Source: an uncultured Eubacteriales bacterium (GTDB lineage Bacteria; Bacillota; Clostridia; Oscillospirales; Oscillospiraceae). Taken from it: a stretch of 26,314 nucleotides of DNA. The stretch covers positions 1 through 26,314 of the forward strand of contig CABRZL010000022.1 in NCBI GenBank assembly GCA_902475435.1, written 5' to 3'. Position 1 is the first letter of the stretch. Each line of letters begins with the position of its first letter. The position numbers were made by a program, and so were the translations under genes. The notes beneath the pieces are model-generated. The model worked only from the letters and a program-made list of their open reading frames with translations. It did not search any database and was not told the DNA's origin. Below, one piece after another: positions 7,015 to 13,531 of this stretch.

Positions 7015-8886
7015 TTAACTATTGGCGCGATCATAGGCTGCTTGCACAATCTCAGTCAGATCTGCAATGCCCATGCCCTCAATATTGGCAACATATTCTT
7101 CCCACACTGCATCATCGTTTACATCCAGATCTCCATTGATGAATTGAAGTGCGGACGTTCCTACATAGGTGATAATATCGCTATACAAACCGGATGCTTC
7201 CGTGCTCTCCTCCGAGGTCAACTGCACATCAGAACCCAAAATATTGTTGGTGTTTTTATTGGTTTTCCATGCATCAAAGCAAGAAAGTTCGCGCTCTCCA
7301 AACTCAAACGCAAGGCGCTCGTCAAACACAACACCGGCCAGGTCTTTGGTTGCAACAATACTGGATGCAATGTTGGTTGTAGCAATGGAATTCATCACTG
7401 CTGCATCAAAGGTCGGCACACCGTTATCATCGAAGTCCCATGTCTCCAACTCATGACCGGAGCCCTTCTGGAAACCAAAGTTGTAAAGCAGAGAGCCTTC
7501 ATAGCTATAGCCATAATCCAAAAACTTCAGCGCTGCCTCAACGTCATCGCACTGAGAAGAAATCGACAATACCGTTGCAGAAGCGTCAATAAGGGATGTC
7601 TCCTCAAAGAAAGGAATGGTCTGTCCTGCCTCTTCCGCTACGTCCTGAACCGGCCACCAGTTACATTCCGTATCGCCATACTGATCTGCCGCCATGGTGG
7701 AATAGTTTCCGCCGAAGGGCTGGTTGGAGAAAATATAACCATTCGTACCATCCGCAGCATAGCCAGCATTGAGATCCGAGAAGGGATTGGTTTCACGGTT
7801 CTGCATGTTCTCAAAGTTAATCAGCTCTTCCGTATAAAGATCATGCAGCCAGCTTAAATACTTGCGAATTCCATCTGTTGTGGCACCATATATGACCTTA
7901 CCATCTTCCTGATAGAAGGAGTTCGCGAAATTTGTCCCCATCGCATTGGTAGACAATTCGGCCAATGCGCCAAATCCACCCGATAGTAAACCGTTCTGGA
8001 GCGAAACTGTGTTAAACATCGCCATGGGCTCTGTTGCGCCCTTCTCAGTCTTAAAGGCACGAAGCACTTCAGTAAGCTCGTCATAGGTCTTGGGCACTTC
8101 CATGCCAAGGTCTTCCAGCCAATCCATCCGAATAAATGCGCCAATCCCAGAAGGGTTCGCCACCTGATCTTTGATTGGATAAACTGCTAAAAATTTATCG
8201 CCATCCTGAACATCCTTCAACAAGTTCTGATCGGAATGGATGATCTCATAGTAATTGGGCATTTGCGTTTCCAATTCATCGCTCAAATCAATAATAATGT
8301 CCTCGTCATATGCGGCTTCCACACCGGCAGAATAATCATTGACATTCATTAGATCAGTATATTCGCCGGATGCAATCATCAGATTAAATTTATCTGTCTG
8401 GCTAACCTTATCCACCACAGTAAGCTCGATATCAACTCCGGTGTTCTCCCGCAGCCAAGTCCACACTTGGTGATTCATGAGGTCGCCGCCCTCAATGTAG
8501 TTCAGGGAGTTGGTCTCAAATCCCATAAAATATGTAAGCGTAACCGGTTCCTCTGTAACAGGCAGCTCTGTGGTCAACTCCTTAAGCATTGCCTGATGAG
8601 CCGTAAAGTCCATATTCGCATTTGCTTCGGTGTTGTCAATCACACCATCTTCAGATTCCACTATAGAAGACTCCTCCACACTGGAAGACTCCTCCACACT
8701 GGAAGACTCCTCTGCCGAAGCGGGAACTTCCGCCGGAACTTCTTCCGTTGTTTCCGGTGCTTCCGTCGCCTCCTGAGTTGCCTCTGATGCAGATGAGGCG
8801 GCTTCTGATCCGTTTTCGCCGCAACCCACACATAAGCTCAGCAACATGCATAGTGCCAGGAGCAGCGCAAACAATTTCTTTTTCAT
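7015..8886 (-). CDS. Extracellular solute-binding lipoprotein (ABC importer family 1 type)
   Basis: 623 residues with a strong AAGGAGG ribosome binding site. Residues 1-22 form a lipoprotein signal (KKKLFALLLALCMLLSL, lipobox CVGC with the modified Cys at 22). A Ser/Glu-rich linker (about 23-95) contains tandem EESSSV units. The mature domain starts near VTLTYFMGFETN, then VWTWLRENTGVDIELTVVD, and continues with FNLMIASGEYTDLMN and ADGTNGYIFSNQPFGGNYS. This is the large sugar/peptide-type binding-protein family (LplA/YtcQ-like), anchored outside the membrane. No permease or ATPase of an importer is nearby; the only ABC genes in the window are exporters. It is therefore an orphan receptor, either using a permease encoded elsewhere or acting as a scavenger or sensor. 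Its position inside a redox gene block suggests the ligand relates to that pathway. Confidence 0.9.
   Translation of the reverse strand: MKKKLFALLLALCMLLSLCVGCGENGSEAASSASEATQEATEAPETTEEVPAEVPASAEESSSVEESSSVEESSIVESEDGVIDNTEANANMDFTAHQAMLKELTTELPVTEEPVTLTYFMGFETNSLNYIEGGDLMNHQVWTWLRENTGVDIELTVVDKVSQTDKFNLMIASGEYTDLMNVNDYSAGVEAAYDEDIIIDLSDELETQMPNYYEIIHSDQNLLKDVQDGDKFLAVYPIKDQVANPSGIGAFIRMDWLEDLGMEVPKTYDELTEVLRAFKTEKGATEPMAMFNTVSLQNGLLSGGFGALAELSTNAMGTNFANSFYQEDGKVIYGATTDGIRKYLSWLHDLYTEELINFENMQNRETNPFSDLNAGYAADGTNGYIFSNQPFGGNYSTMAADQYGDTECNWWPVQDVAEEAGQTIPFFEETSLIDASATVLSISSQCDDVEAALKFLDYGYSYEGSLLYNFGFQKGSGHELETWDFDDNGVPTFDAAVMNSIATTNIASSIVATKDLAGVVFDERLAFEFGERELSCFDAWKTNKNTNNILGSDVQLTSEESTEASGLYSDIITYVGTSALQFINGDLDVNDDAVWEEYVANIEGMGIADLTEIVQAAYDRANS
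8666..8712. repeat. 18-bp direct tandem repeat in the lipoprotein linker
   Basis: Two exact 18-base copies (8666-8683 and 8684-8701) are followed by an 11-base partial third. They encode the repeated SSSVEE linker of the solute-binding protein. The copies are identical at the DNA level, so the duplication looks recent or slippage-prone. Confidence 0.9.
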
Positions 8887-8919
8887 GAATGGTACCTCCT
8901 TATTGGTTTAAACACGAAT

Positions 8920-8925
8920 ATTATA
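8920..8925 (-). promoter_or_regulatory. Candidate -10 box of the solute-binding-protein gene
   Basis: A perfect TATAAT on the minus strand 34 bases upstream of the ATG at 8886. No good -35 box is seen 16-18 bases further upstream. If used, transcription starts near 8913 and the lipoprotein gene has its own promoter independent of the OYE gene. Confidence 0.5.
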
Positions 8926-9077
8926 TCATTGAATGATTCCGGGACGGAAGTGCCATTTTTGTGTTTGATGTGATAAATTTGTGCATTTTACCTGAATTGA
9001 AAATGAATCACTGTGTCTTTTCTGTCATTTTTTAATTCTAAAGTGTGATTTTTAACATATGCTCATTTTTGTAAAGC

Positions 9078-9107
9078 AGGCCCATCCGAACGAGAGCGGA
9101 TGGGCCT
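9078..9107 (-). terminator. Probable terminator after the first OYE-type gene
   Basis: An 11-bp perfect, GC-rich stem (9078-9088 with 9097-9107, 8-base loop) lies 7 bases downstream of the stop codon. The T tract on the minus strand is weak (GCTTTAC). With the candidate -10 box at 8920 it suggests the OYE gene is a separate transcript. Confidence 0.6.
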
Positions 9108-9113
9108 TACTAC

Positions 9114-11195
9114 TTAGAGCTGCATTGCTGCTTTATAACCTGAATAAACAGCGCGCTTGATATTGGACACCTGTACGGTATCCCCTAACAGCTTTACAAT
9201 CGGTGCCATACCTGTAAATCGGGCAGCCAACTCTGTCCGTGGCTTTCTTCCTCCTGACACTACCACATCATCAAACGGAAGAATCCTTGTCTCATAAATC
9301 GGCTCTGGCACCGGTTTGGACGCGCCAAATGGAAAACCCGGACCACCTGGGCCGCCGGGACCACCAGCATGCTGATCACGGTAATAGGCATCCTCATCAT
9401 TTTGTGGAACCATCAGTGGAATAAATCCCCGAACGCCATTCGTCTGCACCCGCAGCATCACCTGATGATCGCCAATCTCCATGGTCTCAGCAAAGTCCAC
9501 GTAGGAGAAGTTTTGATTCGTTTCAAATGCTTCCCGTTCCAACCGTTCTGTATGCATATCACCAGCCAACTGAACTTGTCTCCTTGTAACCATCGTCACC
9601 TGATGTCCTGTTCGAGCCAAATACAAACTCACATCCCGGCCTGTATCTGCGCCTCCAATCACCACAACACGCCTTCCCAGCTGTTCTTCGTGCCCAAATA
9701 CATCCTCTGCCAGCCAAACTTCAGGCCGATCTGCTCCTTTTACCGGAGGACGTACCGGATCAGAGCCCACCGCCACAAGAATTGCATCATAATCTCTGTC
9801 CTTTAACAGCCCCGGTTCTGCAGACTGCCCCAAATGAACCGTCACGCCGGCTTTTACAAGCTGCCGTTCAAGATACGACACATACTCTCGAATCGGCCAT
9901 TTATAATCCGGCGTTCCAGCCGCCACAAGCTGCCCACCCAACACTTCATTCTTTTCAAACAGTGTCACCTGGTGGCCCCGGCCAGCGGCCGTAATCGCCG
10001 CTACCAATCCAGCAGGCCCACCGCCAATTACGGCTACGCGTTTTGGCTCAGTCGTCTCTGAAAATAAATTTCGTTGCCGTCCTAACCGTGGATTTACCGC
10101 GCAGGTATGATGGCCATGACAGCCATTGCACCGAATACATGGCACAATCTCTTCTGGATCTGCCCCAGCCAGGAGCTTCTCATAATAGTGATCATCCGCC
10201 AGAAATTGACGGGCCATGGCAAACAAATCCGTCTTTCCCTCTTCCAAATATCGCTCCATCAAGGCCGGATCTCCATATCCTCCTACCGGCGCACAAGCAA
10301 TTTTCAGCCCACGCGCTTTAAACCGTTCTGCATAATCAACAGAGGACGGATGATCTTTTTGAAGATTCAATCCATTGACATGGGTAGCAGAACCATCTAC
10401 TCCTCGAATCTGAATAATATCCACATACCCTTCCAAGGCTTGACAATAATCCAGAAAATCTTCAAAAGTATAGCCTGGTGCTTCTTCCTCCGCTGAAATC
10501 TGCGCTTCAATGAGAAAATCTGGGCCGCAGACCTCCCGAACCCTGGAAAACACTTCTTTTGCCAGGGTTGCCCGCTGGGCCATGGTTTTACCGCCATACT
10601 TGTCCGTACGCTGATTTAGCAGCGGAGACATAGATGTCGCCAAAATCGAGGACCGATAGGACATATAGAATGTACACATGTCATACCCCATATCCTTTGC
10701 CTCTTTGGCACGGAATGCAAACTCCTCAATTAAAAGTTGAATTCGTTCATAACTGATACCGGGCTTGTTCCGAAATACAGCGGAATTGTAATCTCCCTTT
10801 TTCGGAATTTCGTCCCAGTTTGGGGTATCAGAGATATTCACATCCGTTGGTTCAATGTCCATCATGGATGCAGAAGCCAATGTTCCATACTGATGAACAG
10901 TCTCAGCTATTTTTCGATAGCCCTCCACCACTTTCGGATCCCGCATATCGTTGCCGGTACCATCCATATGCGGCATACGGCCTTCCTTGTCCGGCAAATT
11001 CAAGTTTCGCTCTGGGTGGTCCCCCATGGCAACGGTCACAGTGGCTGCGCCATTTCGAGCCATATCACCGTAAAACTCTGCTGCTTGTTCCAGCGTAAAG
11101 CTTTGAAGCGCACACTTGGATCCCAGCATTCTGTTCTTCAAAGTCACACTGCCAATTTGAAAGGGCGAAAGCAGACATTCATAGGGATGCGACAT
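9114..11195 (-). CDS. OYE-type FMN/[4Fe-4S]/FAD reductase (FadH/BaiCD-like) with Gly/Pro insert
   Basis: 693 residues, start supported by GGAGGAG. The architecture is that of 2,4-dienoyl-CoA reductase and the bile-acid BaiCD/BaiH enzymes. It has an FMN TIM barrel (1-345, opening SPFQIGSVTLKNRM), a four-Cys Fe-S site (C353, C356, C359, C365), an FAD domain (AVIGGGPAGLVAA, 388-400) and an NAD(P)H domain (VVIGGADTG, 511-519). Such enzymes use NAD(P)H to reduce activated C=C bonds. Oddities: the usual HGAH-type active-site motif is replaced by YMSYR (177-181). The last two Fe-S cysteines are separated by only five residues. A GGPGGPGGPG insert (611-620) sits between the NAD(P)H domain and the C-terminal FAD strand. 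Only 252 bases separate its start from the divergently read exporter leader. Substrate unknown. Confidence 0.9.
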   Translation of the reverse strand: MSHPYECLLSPFQIGSVTLKNRMLGSKCALQSFTLEQAAEFYGDMARNGAATVTVAMGDHPERNLNLPDKEGRMPHMDGTGNDMRDPKVVEGYRKIAETVHQYGTLASASMMDIEPTDVNISDTPNWDEIPKKGDYNSAVFRNKPGISYERIQLLIEEFAFRAKEAKDMGYDMCTFYMSYRSSILATSMSPLLNQRTDKYGGKTMAQRATLAKEVFSRVREVCGPDFLIEAQISAEEEAPGYTFEDFLDYCQALEGYVDIIQIRGVDGSATHVNGLNLQKDHPSSVDYAERFKARGLKIACAPVGGYGDPALMERYLEEGKTDLFAMARQFLADDHYYEKLLAGADPEEIVPCIRCNGCHGHHTCAVNPRLGRQRNLFSETTEPKRVAVIGGGPAGLVAAITAAGRGHQVTLFEKNEVLGGQLVAAGTPDYKWPIREYVSYLERQLVKAGVTVHLGQSAEPGLLKDRDYDAILVAVGSDPVRPPVKGADRPEVWLAEDVFGHEEQLGRRVVVIGGADTGRDVSLYLARTGHQVTMVTRRQVQLAGDMHTERLEREAFETNQNFSYVDFAETMEIGDHQVMLRVQTNGVRGFIPLMVPQNDEDAYYRDQHAGGPGGPGGPGFPFGASKPVPEPIYETRILPFDDVVVSGGRKPRTELAARFTGMAPIVKLLGDTVQVSNIKRAVYSGYKAAMQL

Positions 11196-11447
11196 AAATT
11201 TCTCCTCCTATTGTTTCAAGTCTTATATAAAACAGTATAACATAGATTTCATTTCTTCCGGATATACATGTTGGTTATAGGCCATAACAGAAAGCTATAC
11301 TATAAATTTGTTGAATTATGACAGTTTTCCTTCTAAATTTTGTCAGTCCATACAAAATTTGAATTATCTCTTGCACTTTTAAATGGATTATGTTACCATG
11401 TGCTCTGTCAGGAAGAATCCCTATATTTTGGAAAGGAGGTCGGCACT

Positions 11448-11564
11448 ATGAAATTCGTACGCAACAGATTATGCATCATCCGTCGCGTTTTCTCTTCGCA
11501 CAACACATTAAACAACATCATATTTGCCGGCCGTGAAACAGGAAAGACTGCTGCGCGGACGTAG
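11448..11564 (+). CDS. 38-codon leader peptide upstream of the ABC exporter
   Basis: A short frame begins at ATG 11448, 7 bases after a full AAAGGAGGT site, which is far stronger than expected by chance. The peptide is basic, starts MKFVRNRLCIIRRVF and ends GRETGKTAART. It resembles no protein I know and is probably not functional as a product. Its last codons form the 5' arm of the first of two terminators, and its stop codon lies in that hairpin's loop. This is the layout of ribosome-controlled attenuation. The best known parallel is BmrB, the leader of the Bacillus subtilis bmrCD multidrug exporter. Possible promoters are weak: TTGAAT-17-TAAATT (11311-11339) and TTGCAC-17-TACCAT (11371-11399). 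Confidence 0.75.
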   Translation: MKFVRNRLCIIRRVFSSHNTLNNIIFAGRETGKTAART

Positions 11565-11580
11565 GTTCGCGCTATTTTTT
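11553..11580 (+). terminator. Attenuator hairpin A (overlaps the end of the leader peptide)
   Basis: An 8-bp stem with one G:U pair (11553-11560 with 11565-11572) and loop GTAG, where TAG is the leader stop codon, is followed by TATTTTTTATTT. The 5' arm is leader codons 36-38, so a ribosome at the stop codon would melt it. Confidence 0.8.
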
Positions 11581-11586
11581 ATTTCT

Positions 11587-11616
11587 ATACGCGGACAATT
11601 TTGTCCGCGTATTTTT
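11587..11616 (+). terminator. Attenuator hairpin B
   Basis: A 10-12 bp perfect GC-rich palindrome (11587-11598 with 11601-11612) runs into five T residues at 11612-11616. It lies 61 bases before the TTG start of the exporter gene. Its 5' arm (11590-11596) can instead pair with the 3' arm of hairpin A (11565-11571), an alternative that prevents both terminators. Confidence 0.85.
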
Positions 11617-11676
11617 GCGTCCAAATTTCTGTTTTACGGCTGCAATTTCACCTCTCCCAGGAAGGAGGAGATCTCA

Positions 11677-13470
11677 TTGCATCAAAGAAAACACACTGTT
11701 CGAATCATTTGGGGATATACGGCAGGATATCGCAGCAGACTTCTGGCGGCTTTTTTGCTGCTGGTTTTTGAACTCCTATTGAGCTTTGTGACTCCATTGG
11801 TACTGTCCGTGACCATTGATTCCGTATTAGGCAACGCACCCTTAAATACCCCTTGGTACTTTACCTGGATATTAAATTTCTGCGGCGGCATTGCGTACAT
11901 CCGCAGTCACACCATTGTTATGTCTGTATTGATGATAGTCATGGCAGCCCTGTCCGGCTGTTTGGCTTTCCTACGCCCATGCCTCACAGGCTCCAGCGCC
12001 TTTCGTATTGCACAGCGGCTCCGTAATCAATACTATACCCATGTTCAGCGGCTGCCTTTTGCCTATCACGCTTCTGCTCAGACCGGCGATTTGATTCAGC
12101 GATCTACCAGCGACATTGATACGATCCAGCGATTCTTGTCCAATGTTCTTCTGGAACTGCTGCGTACGATCTTTTTGTTGGTGTTGGGCTTCTTCCTGAT
12201 GGCCTCTCTGAATCTTCCGTTGACTCTACTCTCCTTTGTGATGGCCCCTTTCATTCTATTGGATTCCCTGTGGTTTATCAAAAAACTGGACCGCGAAGCA
12301 GAGGAATTGGAGGCCCAAGAAAGCAAGGTTTTTACCGTTATCCAGGAAAACCTCACTGGCGCTCGTGTGGTTCGGGCATTCGGACGCGAGTTATACGAAC
12401 TGGAGAAAATGACTGGTGAAAACGAAAAGCTCCGCAGTAGACTCATCAACTTTTATCGTATATTGACCCGCTTATGGTGGAGTCTCGATATGCTTAGCGG
12501 AATTCAAATTGCTCTTGTAACCATATTCGGTGTAGTTTTTGCTGTCCAGGGGCAGATCACTGTCGGTCAATATACTGCATTTATGTCCTATGCCACGTTG
12601 TTTCTAGCACCGATTCAAAACTTCGGCCGCGTGCTGGGCTCTTTCAGTAAAGCGCAGATCGCCGCCGGACGCATTGAAGAAATCATGGACGAACCTGAAG
12701 AGGATCCTGTCACAGATGGACTGACACCGTCTTTAGCTGGAGACATTGTGTTCGATCATGTCAGCTTTGCATATGACAAAACGCCTGTCCTGCAGGATTT
12801 AAGTCTCACCATCCATAGCGGCGAAACTGTGGCGATTTTAGGCGGTACCGGCAGCGGAAAATCTACTTTGGTAGAACTGCTGCAACGGCTCTATGATCCC
12901 ACCAGCGGCTCCATTTCCATCGGTGGCTGCGATACCCAAAAGATGAACAAGCGCCATCTTCGAGATCACATTGGCATCGTCATGCAGGAGCCCTATCTTT
13001 ATTCCAAGACCATTGGACAGAACATTGGAATTAAATCTGCCCAACCAAATCGAGAGGCCATTGTTCAGGCTGCCCGTATCGCCTGTATCCATGAAGATAT
13101 CATGGAGTTCGCAGAAAATTATGACACTGTCATCGGCGAGCGGGGTGTGACTCTCTCTGGCGGGCAAAAACAGCGTGTCGCAATTGCCCGCGCCATTCTG
13201 ACGGACAGCGATATTCTAATCTTTGACGATGCGCTCTCCGCAGTGGATACTCGAACCGACCAGGCCATTCGCAAAGCTTTAAAACAACGCCGTCAAGGTG
13301 TGACCACCATTATTATCTCTCATCGCGTGTCCACACTAATGGAAGCGGATCGGATCTTTGTACTCTCCGGCGGCAAAATAACAGAGTCCGGCACTCACGC
13401 GGAACTCCTAGCTATTCCTAATGGAATCTACCGTCGGGTCTATGAGATTCAGACGCGGAAGGAGGCGTAA
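11677..13470 (+). CDS. ABC exporter half-transporter, degenerate-site subunit (BmrC/TM287-like)
   Basis: I choose the TTG at 11677, 7 bases after AAGGAGG, giving 597 residues. The in-frame ATG at 11524 would place the start upstream of both attenuator hairpins and add 51 unusual residues. Six membrane helices fall within roughly residues 20-310, followed by the nucleotide-binding domain: Walker A GGTGSGKST (389-397), signature LSGGQ (493-497) and Walker B ILIFDD (513-518). The catalytic Glu position is Asp518, as in the inactive site of heterodimeric exporters such as TM287/288, BmrCD and LmrCD. With the next gene it forms a membrane pump that expels drugs, lipids or peptides using ATP. The intact signature here completes the active site of its partner. 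Expression is probably controlled by the leader and attenuator upstream. Confidence 0.93.
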   Translation: MHQRKHTVRIIWGYTAGYRSRLLAAFLLLVFELLLSFVTPLVLSVTIDSVLGNAPLNTPWYFTWILNFCGGIAYIRSHTIVMSVLMIVMAALSGCLAFLRPCLTGSSAFRIAQRLRNQYYTHVQRLPFAYHASAQTGDLIQRSTSDIDTIQRFLSNVLLELLRTIFLLVLGFFLMASLNLPLTLLSFVMAPFILLDSLWFIKKLDREAEELEAQESKVFTVIQENLTGARVVRAFGRELYELEKMTGENEKLRSRLINFYRILTRLWWSLDMLSGIQIALVTIFGVVFAVQGQITVGQYTAFMSYATLFLAPIQNFGRVLGSFSKAQIAAGRIEEIMDEPEEDPVTDGLTPSLAGDIVFDHVSFAYDKTPVLQDLSLTIHSGETVAILGGTGSGKSTLVELLQRLYDPTSGSISIGGCDTQKMNKRHLRDHIGIVMQEPYLYSKTIGQNIGIKSAQPNREAIVQAARIACIHEDIMEFAENYDTVIGERGVTLSGGQKQRVAIARAILTDSDILIFDDALSAVDTRTDQAIRKALKQRRQGVTTIIISHRVSTLMEADRIFVLSGGKITESGTHAELLAIPNGIYRRVYEIQTRKEA

Positions 13471-13503
13471 TGGAATCCGTTTCTATAAAAATATGAAAGG
13501 ATA

Positions 13504-13520
13504 TTGCAGCCAAACTGCAA
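13504..13520 (+). other. Small hairpin next to the ribosome binding site of the second exporter gene
   Basis: A 6-bp perfect stem (13504-13509 with 13515-13520, loop CCAAA) ends inside the AAGGTGA Shine-Dalgarno of the gene starting at 13532. It could modestly tune translation of the second subunit. The stem is short, so this is tentative. Confidence 0.35.
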
Positions 13521-13531
13521 GGTGATTTCCT

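Noticed and set aside
6823..7857. 344-codon plus-strand frame opposite the solute-binding-protein gene
   Set aside because: It is the mirror of a well-supported lipoprotein gene on the minus strand, spans an intergenic hairpin, and resembles no family.
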